From positions 21,691-85,690 of the forward strand of contig CAJTOL010000013.1 in the NCBI GenBank assembly GCA_910577645.1: a stretch of 64,000 bases of DNA, read 5' to 3'. The notes under the pieces are model-generated. The model was not told the DNA's origin. It saw only the letters and a list, made by a program, of their open reading frames with translations, and did no database searches. The number at the start of each line of letters is the position of its first letter. Positions within the stretch are counted from its first letter, which is position 1. Source of the DNA: an uncultured Lachnospiraceae bacterium. Lineage in GTDB: Bacteria; Bacillota; Clostridia; Lachnospirales; Lachnospiraceae. Of the stretch, positions 53,965 through 62,067 are shown piece by piece. The position numbers and the translations under genes were made by a program.

Positions 53965-54001
53965 CTTTAGCAGGGGATGCGGTAAAATGAAACTGCTAAA
54001 G
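53965..54001 (+). promoter_or_regulatory. Leader hairpin before the HAD gene
   Basis: CTTTAGCAG (53965-53973) / CTGCTAAAG (53993-54001), a perfect 9-bp stem with a 19-base loop at the very start of the predicted transcript. No T-run follows. It may stabilise the mRNA or bind a factor. Confidence 0.5.
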
Positions 54002-54020
54002 AACAACAGGAGGATTTGCT

Positions 54021-54680
54021 ATGTATCAATATTGTATATTTGATTTGGACGGGACTTTGCTGGATACTACCCGGGCGCTCCAGAAAGCCACCAACCTTAC
54101 TATGGCGCGGTTTGGGTTAGGGCCTCTGACTGTGGAACAGATAAAAAGTATTGTAGGAGACGGCTATAAAAAGCAGATGGAGCGGGCGCTGAAGCTGTGC
54201 GGGGATGAGGAGCTTAATCATTATGAAGAGGCGCTGTCTGTTTATATGGAGATTTTTGGGGAAAACTGTATGTATCAGGTAAGCCCCTATGAAGGGATTG
54301 ACAGGCTTTTAAAAGCCATAAAGGAAAACGGAATGAAAGCGGCGGTATTTTCCAACAAGCCTCATGCTCAGACAGTGGAGAATATTACAGGGATTTTTGG
54401 AGCGGATGCTTTTGCGGTGATAAGAGGCCAGCAGGAGGGAACCCCCAAAAAGCCGGATCCTGCAGGGGTTTTTGCCATTATGAAGGAGCTTGGGGCAGCT
54501 CCGGAGAACTGCCTGTATTTTGGAGACACCGGAACCGATATGCAGACCGGAAAAAATGCGGGAATTGACACTGTAGGGGTACTGTGGGGGTTCCGGGGAA
54601 GAGAGGAGCTGGAACAATTTTCTCCTGAATATATCATTACCCGCCCGGAAGAGGGGATCGGTATTTTTTGCGGAAAGTAA
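54021..54680 (+). CDS. HAD family phosphatase (phosphoglycolate phosphatase-like)
   Basis: Haloacid dehalogenase-type phosphatase of 219 aa with the catalytic pair Asp8/Asp10 (FDLDGTLLDTT), motif II in AVFSNK, the lysine of motif III in KKPDPAGV and motif IV GDTGTDMQTGKNAG. The helical cap domain is of the C1 (Gph/PGP) type. Substrate could be phosphoglycolate, a nucleotide or a sugar phosphate. It starts behind AGGAGGATTTGCT. The potassium-uptake genes begin 145 bases later with their own promoter. Confidence 0.88.
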   Translation: MYQYCIFDLDGTLLDTTRALQKATNLTMARFGLGPLTVEQIKSIVGDGYKKQMERALKLCGDEELNHYEEALSVYMEIFGENCMYQVSPYEGIDRLLKAIKENGMKAAVFSNKPHAQTVENITGIFGADAFAVIRGQQEGTPKKPDPAGVFAIMKELGAAPENCLYFGDTGTDMQTGKNAGIDTVGVLWGFRGREELEQFSPEYIITRPEEGIGIFCGK

Positions 54681-54694
54681 GGGCGGCTTTCGTA

Positions 54695-54736
54695 TTGCCA
54701 TACGTGTAGTTTAGGAGTATAATACCCTCAGTGGGC
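54695..54736 (+). promoter_or_regulatory. ktrB promoter with conserved start-site block
   Basis: TTGCCA (54695-54700), 17 bases, TATAAT (54718-54723). It carries the same 16-mer AATACCCTCAGTGGGC (54721-54736) as the pfp promoter. A GCTGCCG/CGGCAGC hairpin (54774-54800) lies further down the leader. Confidence 0.65.
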
Positions 54737-54825
54737 ATAGGGGCTGCCCTTTTGCCTGCCGGGGATAAGCATGGCTGCCGCCGGTTTACGGGCCGGCAGC
54801 AAAAGTTTTGTACACGGAGAAAGAT

Positions 54826-56175
54826 ATGGAAAAAAGAAAATTGCCCAGACGTCAGTTATCTCAGACCCAGTTTATCGCCTATGGCTTTATGGTAATGATT
54901 TTAATCGGGACGCTGCTTCTTATGCTGCCCTGGTCCAGCAGATCCGGAAGGAGTCAGGGATTTTTAGACTGCCTGTTTACGGCTGTCAGTGCTTCCTGTG
55001 TAACGGGGCTGGTGGTGGCAGATACGTGGAATAACTGGACTCTTTTTGGCCAGTTGGTGATTCTGACTATGATACAGATCGGCGGTTTGGGATTCGTTAC
55101 TATCGGAGTATTTATCTCTATTGTTTTGAGAAGAAAGATAGGATTAAAACAAAGGGGGCTGATGCAGGAGAGCGTCAACACCCTTCATTTAAGCGGTGTG
55201 GTAAAGCTGGCGAGAAAGATTATCTTCGGAACCGTAATTATAGAAGGAGCAGGGGCGTTTCTTCTGGCTCTGCGATTTATCCCGCAATTTGGCCTGACCC
55301 AGGGGATTTACTACGGAGTATTTCACTCTATTTCCGCATTTTGCAATGCAGGTTTTGACCTGATGGGCCGGGCTGCCCCTTATAACTCCCTGGTAGATTA
55401 CAGCGGGGACTGGCTGGTGAATCTGGTGATTATGAGCCTGATTATAATCGGTGGCCTGGGATTTATTGTGTGGGAGGATATCAGCCGTCATAAGCTGGAT
55501 TTTAAGTCTTATATGCTCCATTCCAAAATCGTTTTGCTGACAACCACCGGTCTCATGGTGGCAGGCGCCCTGCTCATTGGTATCTCTGAGCGGAATAATC
55601 TTATGGCCCAGATGGGAGCGGGGGAGAGGATTTGGGCTTCCCTTTTTGCATCGGTAACCGCCAGAACAGCAGGCTTTAATACGATTGATATTGCCGCTAT
55701 GCGCCCGGCCAGCAAGCTTGTCACGATTTTTTTGATGTTTATCGGCGGAAACCCCGGTTCCACTGCCGGCGGCGTAAAGACCACTACCATAGTGGTTATG
55801 ATTTTATATGTATTTTCCACTATCCGCCGGACCAATGGCGTAAATGTGTTTGGACGCAGGCTGGAAGAGGATTCTATTAAACGGGCAAGCTGTATCTGCA
55901 CCATCAATTTATGTCTGGCTTTGTCAGTAGCCACGATGATCCTGATGCTCCAGGATTTAAATGCTATGGATGTGCTTTTGGAGACTTTTTCCGCCATCGG
56001 TACCGTAGGGATGTCAGCCGGAATTACCAGGGATTTAAACATCCTTTCCAGACTGATGATTATCCTGCTGATGTATTGCGGAAGGATTGGAAGCCTGTCC
56101 TTTGCCCTTACCTTTACCCAAAATATGAAAACAGCTAAGGTGCGCCTTCCGGAAGGAAAGATTACCATAGGCTAG
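54826..56175 (+). CDS. ktrB: Potassium uptake protein, TrkH/KtrB family
   Basis: Potassium channel-like transporter of 449 aa with four pore modules. The selectivity loops are visible: SASCVTGL, SAFCNAGF, TARTAGFN and GTVGMSAG. The length and short N-terminus fit KtrB rather than TrkH. The regulatory RCK subunit follows after 13 bases. Translation starts at the ATG behind CGGAGAAAGAT; an upstream in-frame codon at 54808 is not supported. The promoter shares a block with pfp. Confidence 0.93.
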   Translation: MEKRKLPRRQLSQTQFIAYGFMVMILIGTLLLMLPWSSRSGRSQGFLDCLFTAVSASCVTGLVVADTWNNWTLFGQLVILTMIQIGGLGFVTIGVFISIVLRRKIGLKQRGLMQESVNTLHLSGVVKLARKIIFGTVIIEGAGAFLLALRFIPQFGLTQGIYYGVFHSISAFCNAGFDLMGRAAPYNSLVDYSGDWLVNLVIMSLIIIGGLGFIVWEDISRHKLDFKSYMLHSKIVLLTTTGLMVAGALLIGISERNNLMAQMGAGERIWASLFASVTARTAGFNTIDIAAMRPASKLVTIFLMFIGGNPGSTAGGVKTTTIVVMILYVFSTIRRTNGVNVFGRRLEEDSIKRASCICTINLCLALSVATMILMLQDLNAMDVLLETFSAIGTVGMSAGITRDLNILSRLMIILLMYCGRIGSLSFALTFTQNMKTAKVRLPEGKITIG

Positions 56176-56188
56176 AGGAGGAGTAAAC

Positions 56189-56845
56189 ATGAAATCCATT
56201 TTGATTATCGGAATGGGCCGGTTTGGCCATCATCTTTGCCGGAACCTGGCGGAGCTTGGCAATCAGATTATGATTGTCGACGAGGTGGAAGAACGGCTGG
56301 AGCCCATGCTTCCCTATGTAGTCAGTGCAAAAATAGGAGACTGTACCAATGAGACAGTCCTGGAAAGCCTGGGGATTTCCAATTTTGATATTTGCTTTGT
56401 CTGTATCGGAACCAATTTCCAAAGCAGCCTGGAGATTACCAGCATGGTAAAAGAGATGGGAGCAAAATGGGTGGTCAGCAAGGCCAGCCGGGATATCCAC
56501 GCTAAATTTCTGCTGCGAAATGGCGCGGATGAAGTAATTTATCCGGACAGAGATTTGGCGGAAAAGATGGCGGTGCGCTACAGCGCCAACCATGTGTTTG
56601 ACTATATTGAGCTGACGGACGAGTTTTCCATTTATGAGATTCCTCCCATGAGCCAGTGGGTAGGCAAGAGCATTAAGGAATTAAGTATCCGCAACCGCTA
56701 TAACATCAATATTCTGGGTACCAAGGAGCATGGGGAAGCCAGGCTGATGCCCGGGCCGGATTATGTGATTCGGGCCAATGAGCATTTAATGATTATTGGC
56801 AGGAAAGAAGATGTGGATCGGATTTTGGCCCAGATTGAATCGTAA
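56189..56845 (+). CDS. ktrA: Potassium uptake regulatory subunit, KtrA/TrkA type
   Basis: A 218-aa RCK protein that forms the cytosolic ring gating KtrB. The N-terminal Rossmann domain has the GMGRFGHHL nucleotide-binding loop and an acidic residue at the end of strand 2 (IVDEVEERL). The C-terminal RCK_C domain (VGKSIKELSIRNRYNINIL) is where c-di-AMP binds in Bacillus and Staphylococcus relatives. It forms an operon with ktrB behind GAGGAGGAG. The COG0523 GTPase gene follows after 35 bases. Confidence 0.94.
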   Translation: MKSILIIGMGRFGHHLCRNLAELGNQIMIVDEVEERLEPMLPYVVSAKIGDCTNETVLESLGISNFDICFVCIGTNFQSSLEITSMVKEMGAKWVVSKASRDIHAKFLLRNGADEVIYPDRDLAEKMAVRYSANHVFDYIELTDEFSIYEIPPMSQWVGKSIKELSIRNRYNINILGTKEHGEARLMPGPDYVIRANEHLMIIGRKEDVDRILAQIES

Positions 56846-56880
56846 TATATGCCTTGCAGGCAGATTTGGAGGAATCATTC

Positions 56881-57999
56881 ATGACAAAGATTGATATTGT
56901 TTCCGGCTTTTTAGGGGCCGGAAAGACTACATTTATTAAAAAGCTTTTGGAGGAAGCCATTGCCGGTGAACAGGTGGTTCTTATAGAGAACGAATTTGGT
57001 GAGATCGGCATTGACGGAGGATTCTTAAAGGATTCAGGCGTTGAGATCCGGGAGATGAATTCCGGCTGTATCTGCTGTTCCCTGGTAGGAGATTTCGGCA
57101 CCTCTCTGGAAGAGGTTTTGAAAAACTACAAGCCGGACAGGGTAATTATTGAGCCTTCCGGTGTAGGGAAGCTTTCCGATGTTATGAAAGCAGTCCGGGA
57201 TGTATCTGCAGACATGGACGTAGAGCTGAACAGCGCCGTTACCATAGTAGACGCATCCAAATGTAAAATGTATATGAAAAATTTTGGCGAATTTTTTAAC
57301 AATCAGATTGAAAATGCCGGAACCATTGTGTTAAGCCGGACGGATGCGGCAGACGAGAAAAAAGTGGAAGCTGCCGTGGAAATGATCCGGGAACACAATG
57401 CCAAAGCATCCATTGTCACGACTCCCTGTGCCCGGCTTACCGGAGCTCAGTTATTAGAGATTATTGAAAAGCCGGATACCATGATGGAAGAGCTGATAAA
57501 GGAGGTGAAGGAGCGCCAGGATTCCCACCATCATGAAGACGGCCAGTGCTGTGGCCATGATCATCACCATGAAGGCCATGACCACGACCATGAAGGCCAT
57601 CACCATGAAGGCCATGACCACCATCATGAAGGCCATCACCATGACCACCATAGCCATGACGATCACGGCGAGGGCTGTACCTGCGGCTGTCACGATCATC
57701 ACCATGATCATCACGCCGACGAGGTATTTTCAAGCTGGGGAATGGAGACGATTGTCTCCTGCAGCAGGGAGAAGCTGGAGGCAATTCTGGAAGACTTATC
57801 CGAGACCACGGTTTACGGCGATGTATTAAGAGCCAAAGGGATGCTTCCCACCGGGAATCCGGGTCAGTGGCTGTATTTTGATCTGGTTCCGGAGGAATAT
57901 GAAATCCGGGAGGGGAACCCCGGCTATACCGGCAAAGTATGCGTCATCGGCGCACGCTTAAAAGAAGATGAGTTAAGCAAAGCATTTGGAAGAAGTTAA
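56881..57999 (+). CDS. COG0523 (CobW/G3E) GTPase with His-rich metal-binding segment
   Basis: G3E-family GTPase of 372 aa, a putative metallochaperone. Walker A is GFLGAGKTT (residues 9-17) and the metal motif CICC is at residues 63-66. Between the GTPase core and the C-terminal CobW_C domain (about 283-372) lies a segment of roughly 65 residues (about 214-280) with about 30 histidines and five cysteines, suited to bind or store Zn, Ni or Co. The start is the ATG behind GGAGGAATCATTC. The next gene is a second, diverged COG0523 protein. Zinc and cobalt handling are the main candidates; no Zur box was recognised. Confidence 0.92.
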   Translation: MTKIDIVSGFLGAGKTTFIKKLLEEAIAGEQVVLIENEFGEIGIDGGFLKDSGVEIREMNSGCICCSLVGDFGTSLEEVLKNYKPDRVIIEPSGVGKLSDVMKAVRDVSADMDVELNSAVTIVDASKCKMYMKNFGEFFNNQIENAGTIVLSRTDAADEKKVEAAVEMIREHNAKASIVTTPCARLTGAQLLEIIEKPDTMMEELIKEVKERQDSHHHEDGQCCGHDHHHEGHDHDHEGHHHEGHDHHHEGHHHDHHSHDDHGEGCTCGCHDHHHDHHADEVFSSWGMETIVSCSREKLEAILEDLSETTVYGDVLRAKGMLPTGNPGQWLYFDLVPEEYEIREGNPGYTGKVCVIGARLKEDELSKAFGRS

Positions 58000-58017
58000 G
58001 GATCAGGAGTGTTATAA

Positions 58018-58974
58018 ATGGGGAAAATGATTGAAGACGAAGTAATGCCTTTATTTCTTATTAACGGATTTTTGGAGGCCGGGAAAACCCAGTTTCTCCA
58101 GTTTACCATGCAGCAGGAATACTTTCAGGCAGAGGGACGAACCCTTCTTATTGTCTGTGAGGAAGGCGACACGGAGTATGACCAAAAGATATTAAAAAAC
58201 AGCCGTACAGACGTGGTTTACGTGGAAGATCAGTCCCAGCTTACTCCAGAGTTTTTAACGGATTTGGAGCTGATGCACAATCCGGAGCGGGTATTGATGG
58301 AGTGGAACGGAATGTGGAACCAGGATGAGCTGCGCCTTCCGGGGGATTGGCAGATATACCAGCAGATTACCATTATTGACGGATCTACCTTTGACCTGTA
58401 TGTGGCAAATATGAAGCCTCTTTTAGGGGCAATGGTGAAAAACAGCGAGCTGATTATTATGAACCGCTGTGACGGCATTTCTGATGAAAAGCTGACCGGA
58501 TACCGCAGAGGCTTAAGAGCTATGAGCAGAAGCAGTGAGATTGTGCTGGAAGATGAGAACGGGGAGATCGCCCAGGAATTGCTGGAAGAGGATCTGCCCT
58601 ATGATCTTCAGGCTCCGGTTATTGAGGTGAAGCCGGAGCATTACGGCATCTGGTACATTGACTGTATGGATAATACAGAGCGCTATGAAGGGAAAACCGT
58701 AAACTTTACCGCTATGGTATTAAAATCTGAAAACTTTCCAAAAAACTATTTTGTTCCCGGACGGATGGCTATGACCTGTTGTGAAGCGGATATGACCTTT
58801 TTAGGCTTTATCTGCAAGGCCAGGGAAGCCAGACATCTGGAGACCCGCCAGTGGGTACAGGTTCGGGCCAGGGTGGCAAAGGAATATTGGCAGGATTACG
58901 GCGGCGAAGGGCCGGTTCTCTATGCAGAAAGTGTAGAACCGGCAGAAGAAATTAAAGAAATTGTACAATTTTAG
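58018..58974 (+). CDS. Diverged COG0523-like protein fused to a DUF1980/TIGR03943 C-terminal domain
   Basis: A 318-aa protein. The N-terminal 190 residues resemble a G3E GTPase: Walker A GFLEAGKTQ at residues 17-25 and NRCDG near residue 150 in the place of the NKxD base motif. The CxCC metal motif is replaced by a CEEGD sequence. The C-terminal 110 residues match the end of TIGR03943/DUF1980 (YcgQ-like) proteins: NFPKNYFVPGRMAMTCCEAD, then GFICKA and WVQVRARV. In other bacteria that domain belongs to a subunit paired with a YcgR-type permease and is linked to COG0523 proteins. A partner of the His-rich GTPase in metal delivery is likely. No permease gene is adjacent. Confidence 0.8.
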   Translation: MGKMIEDEVMPLFLINGFLEAGKTQFLQFTMQQEYFQAEGRTLLIVCEEGDTEYDQKILKNSRTDVVYVEDQSQLTPEFLTDLELMHNPERVLMEWNGMWNQDELRLPGDWQIYQQITIIDGSTFDLYVANMKPLLGAMVKNSELIIMNRCDGISDEKLTGYRRGLRAMSRSSEIVLEDENGEIAQELLEEDLPYDLQAPVIEVKPEHYGIWYIDCMDNTERYEGKTVNFTAMVLKSENFPKNYFVPGRMAMTCCEADMTFLGFICKAREARHLETRQWVQVRARVAKEYWQDYGGEGPVLYAESVEPAEEIKEIVQF

Positions 58975-59024
58975 GTAACAGAACAGTACGATTTTAAACT
59001 GACAAAAAAGAGAGGTACAGAGTG

Positions 59025-60086
59025 ATGAAAAAGGCAGTATTATGGCTTACAGTGGCTGTCCTCAGCTTTGGAATTTCCGGCTGTGACAGCGCAATCCCTA
59101 TCCCGGGACTGGGAATAGGGAAAGAGGCAGAGGAAGAGACAACAAAGGAAGAGACAACAGAGGAAGAAACAACAGAGGAAGAAACAACAGAGGAAGAAAC
59201 GGAAGCAGGAGCAGCAGCTGACGACTATACCAAATATAATGCCTATATTGATGTCAACAATATGATGTTAGATCGGTTAGACTTTGTCATTGGAAGTTAT
59301 TTTGACGATGTGGATTTCCAGGAGGAATTCACTCCATATGAAGAGGATTACTGGTGCAATTCCCTGGGAGATTATTATATTGAGACGATTGATGAGGCGT
59401 ATGCCCTGGTGGATCAAAAGCCGGAATACCCGGAACTGGATAAGGCATACAAAGAGCTTTATCCGGTTATGCGGGAGCTGATGGAGGATTTAGACGCAGT
59501 TCATGAGTATACAGACTTAAAGTCCTACCTGGATGACGATTATGCCAAGGGAGAAGAGCTTCACGCGGCGATCTGGAAAAATGTAAACCTCTATTTCGTT
59601 CTCAGCGATACTTTTTATGAAGAGATGAACGAAGTTGCAGACGAGCAGAGAGAGATTGATTTGGCTGCGTATAAAGAAGAAGGACTCATGGCTCATTACT
59701 ATTCTATGAAGGTGCTTGTAACGGCTCAGGAAATTCAGTCTGCTATCTATGATCAGGGAGTAACAGACGAAAATATTATTGAGCTGGATATTGAAGCTTT
59801 GAGGCCTTTATACAATCAATTTGTAGAAGAGGTAGAAGAGTGTCTGAAATATTTTAATGATGACGATCAGCTGGCAAAGGAAGGGTACTACGGTATCTCC
59901 AGCATTTATACCAGCGCCCTTAAAGACACCAAGGTGTCCTTAAGCGAGCTGTTTAAGCGGGTAGAGGAGCAGAGACCTTTAAGCGAAGTGGACTGGATGA
60001 GCCATGAGGCCATTCCCAGAACAGGAACTATCAGAGAGTTTGAAAGTGAGTTAAGCGATCTGATTGATGAGTATAACCGGTTGTAA
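59025..60086 (+). CDS. DUF3829-like lipoprotein with Glu/Thr repeat linker
   Basis: A 353-aa lipoprotein: signal peptide with lipobox GISGC (Cys20). An acidic linker follows, made of ETTEE repeats (about residues 35-60, encoded by a 15-base tandem repeat), then a helical acidic domain of the DUF3829 type (YNAYIDVNNMMLDRLDF through LSDLIDEYNRL). The domain's role is unknown. It sits 50 bases behind the COG0523 pair and may be part of that operon, in which case an extracellular metal-related role is possible. The ATG at 59025 is preferred to the GTG directly before it. Confidence 0.78.
   Translation: MKKAVLWLTVAVLSFGISGCDSAIPIPGLGIGKEAEEETTKEETTEEETTEEETTEEETEAGAAADDYTKYNAYIDVNNMMLDRLDFVIGSYFDDVDFQEEFTPYEEDYWCNSLGDYYIETIDEAYALVDQKPEYPELDKAYKELYPVMRELMEDLDAVHEYTDLKSYLDDDYAKGEELHAAIWKNVNLYFVLSDTFYEEMNEVADEQREIDLAAYKEEGLMAHYYSMKVLVTAQEIQSAIYDQGVTDENIIELDIEALRPLYNQFVEEVEECLKYFNDDDQLAKEGYYGISSIYTSALKDTKVSLSELFKRVEEQRPLSEVDWMSHEAIPRTGTIREFESELSDLIDEYNRL
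59133..59200 (+). repeat. 15-base tandem repeat in the lipoprotein gene
   Basis: Four full copies and part of a fifth, unit GAAGAAACAACAGAG with small variations, encoding EETTE units of the linker. Copy number may vary by slippage in steps of five residues without frameshift. Confidence 0.85.
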
Positions 60087-60100
60087 AAGACAATACAGAA

Positions 60101-60146
60101 GGGGCCGTTGCAAAATAGATGAGTAATCATCTATGGAGCAATGGCT
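60101..60146. repeat. Palindromic element of the GTTGCAAAAT family
   Basis: GGCCGTTGC (60103-60111) / GCAATGGCT (60138-60146) with inner arms ATAGATGA (60115-60122) / TCATCTAT (60127-60134). GGGGCCGTTGCAAAAT (60101-60116) matches the reverse complement of the 36568-36583 arm at 13 of 16 positions. It lies after the lipoprotein stop and may serve as its terminator, although the T-run is poor. Confidence 0.6.
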
Positions 60147-60250
60147 CTATTCTTATGGTCTTGCCATGAACATGGGTTTGCGATAGAATAGAAACGAAGT
60201 ATGGTTTGCCCTGAGCAACAGTCCGGGTAACAGAAGGGCGGTGCAGACAA

Positions 60251-61936
60251 ATGCGAAGAAAGAAATTTCCGATAGGAATTGAGAGTTTTGAAGAAATCCG
60301 AAAGGAAGGATTTTATTATGTGGATAAGACGGGGCTGCTCCGGGATTTATTGGACAACTGGGGGAAAGTAAACCTGTTTACCAGACCGCGGCGTTTTGGT
60401 AAAACGCTGAATATGAGTATGCTGAAATGCTTCTTCGAAATCGGAGCCGACAAGACACTGTTTGACGGTCTGGCCATCTCCAGGGAAACAGATCTGTGTG
60501 ATATGTATATGGGTAGGTTTCCTGTGGTGTTTCTGTCACTGAAGGGTGTGGATGGGCTGACATTTGAAGATGCGTATGGAATGTTGCGCCGTTTACTGAT
60601 TTCGGAGGTACGGCGTTTTAGCTGCCTTTCAGATAGCGAAAGGATTTCAGAAAACGATAAAACTGCATTTATGCGTATCTTGAGAGAGCAGGAAGGTATG
60701 GATGATGTGCAGGACAGCCTGCGTATCCTTTCCGAATTACTCTATAAACACTATGGAAGGAAAGCCATTCTGCTGATTGATGAATATGATGTACCATTGG
60801 ACAAGGCATTTCAGCATGGCTACTACAGAGAGATGGTGGCGCTGATCCGCAGCCTGTTCGGACAGGCTCTCAAGACGAATGATTTTTTGCAATTTGCGGT
60901 GCTGACCGGCTGCCTGCAGGTGTCCAAGGAGAGTATATTTACCGGACTGAACAATTTTGATGTAAATTCGATTGCAGATATAAGATATGATGAGCATTTT
61001 GGTTTTACGGAGAAGGAAGTATTGGCTCTTCTGCAGGCATATGGTTTGGAACAGGCAGCAGTAACCATGAAAGAGTGGTATGACGGGTATCGCTTTGGCA
61101 ATGCAGATGTATACTGTCCGTGGGATGTTATCAATTATGCAAAAAAACTACAGGCAGATTCCCAGGCGGAGCCACAGGCATTTTGGATCAATACCAGCGG
61201 CAATGACCTGGTGAAGCGCTTCATTGACAGCGCAGATAAGACAACGCAAAATGAAATCGAAAGGCTGATTGCAGGAGAAATTATTGAGAAGATGGTTCGT
61301 CTGGAGTTGACCTACGACGAGATTGACAACAGCATAGATAATCTGTGGAGCGTCCTGTTTACGACAGGATATCTCACACAGATGGAAAAGGCCAAAGAAG
61401 GTGTGTATAAGCTGGCCATTCCCAACCGGGAAGTGCGGGAAGTTTTTATCCTCCAGATTCAGGAATGGTTTAGAGAAACCATCATACAGGACGGAAAGCC
61501 AATGCAGAAATTCCATCAGGCATTTTTAGCAGGAGACGCGGACGAGATCGCAAAGCAGCTGACGATGATTTTAGGCAGAATGATCAGTGTTCTGGATACG
61601 AAAGCACGGGATAACCAGAAGGAGAATTTCTACCACGGTCTGCTTCTGGGACTTTTGCGGAGCGAACCGACCTGGCTGCTCTTGTCCAATGCAGAATCAG
61701 GCGAAGGCTTTTGCGATATCCTAATTGAGCCGGAAGACCCGAATACGGGGATTGTCATCGAAGTAAAATATGCAGCCAGTATTGCGGGACTTGATGCGAA
61801 GTGCAAAGAAGCGATGGAACAGATCAAAGTGCGCCGCTATGATGAAAAACTGCGAAATGACGGCAGAGATAATATTTTTGGATATGGCATTGCATTTTAC
61901 AAGAAGCGGTGCAAGGTGGTATGGGAGAAATTATAG
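60251..61936 (+). CDS. AAA-ATPase-like/PD-(D/E)XK family protein
   Basis: A 561-aa protein of the paralogous AAA-ATPase_like (PF09820) plus PDDEXK_9 (PF08011) type that is expanded in Lachnospiraceae and Bacteroidetes. The N-terminus reads FPIGIESFEEIRKEGFYYVDKT. Walker A is RPRRFGKTLNMS near residue 45, Walker B LLIDEYDVPLD near residue 176, and a sensor-like LTGCLQVSKES follows. The C-terminal nuclease-like core is FCDILIEPED..IVIEVKYA near residue 505. Nuclease and ATPase activity are predicted, but the biological role is unknown; defence or mobile-element functions have been proposed. The base composition is close to its neighbours. A ribosome binding site is only weakly visible. Confidence 0.85.
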   Translation: MRRKKFPIGIESFEEIRKEGFYYVDKTGLLRDLLDNWGKVNLFTRPRRFGKTLNMSMLKCFFEIGADKTLFDGLAISRETDLCDMYMGRFPVVFLSLKGVDGLTFEDAYGMLRRLLISEVRRFSCLSDSERISENDKTAFMRILREQEGMDDVQDSLRILSELLYKHYGRKAILLIDEYDVPLDKAFQHGYYREMVALIRSLFGQALKTNDFLQFAVLTGCLQVSKESIFTGLNNFDVNSIADIRYDEHFGFTEKEVLALLQAYGLEQAAVTMKEWYDGYRFGNADVYCPWDVINYAKKLQADSQAEPQAFWINTSGNDLVKRFIDSADKTTQNEIERLIAGEIIEKMVRLELTYDEIDNSIDNLWSVLFTTGYLTQMEKAKEGVYKLAIPNREVREVFILQIQEWFRETIIQDGKPMQKFHQAFLAGDADEIAKQLTMILGRMISVLDTKARDNQKENFYHGLLLGLLRSEPTWLLLSNAESGEGFCDILIEPEDPNTGIVIEVKYAASIAGLDAKCKEAMEQIKVRRYDEKLRNDGRDNIFGYGIAFYKKRCKVVWEKL

Positions 61937-61993
61937 GGCATGTCACATTTTCGGACAAGCTTACAAGAGAGATTAAAAAGTGGATAAAAACAA

Positions 61994-62033
61994 GGAATCG
62001 CCAGTTCCGGCATTTGCCGGAACTGGCGATTCC
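61994..62033. terminator. 19-bp hairpin terminator between convergent genes
   Basis: Perfect 19-base arms at 61994-62012 and 62015-62033. On the minus strand it is followed by TTGTTTTTATCC, making it a good terminator for the deacetylase gene. On the + strand the T-run is short (TAATTT). Confidence 0.85.
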
Positions 62034-62067
62034 TAATTTGGAGATTTATTTTACATCCTATTTTTTC

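Noticed and set aside
54774..54810. Terminator or riboswitch in the ktrB leader
   Set aside because: GCTGCCG/CGGCAGC forms a stem, but only AAAAGTTTTG follows and no c-di-AMP (ydaO-type) riboswitch sequence was recognised. It is mentioned only within the promoter entry.
57454..57784. Minus-strand frames rich in Met/Val and Gly/Asp/His opposite the His-rich GTPase
   Set aside because: They are the reverse complement of the repetitive CAC/CAT-GAC His-Asp codons and have no start signals.
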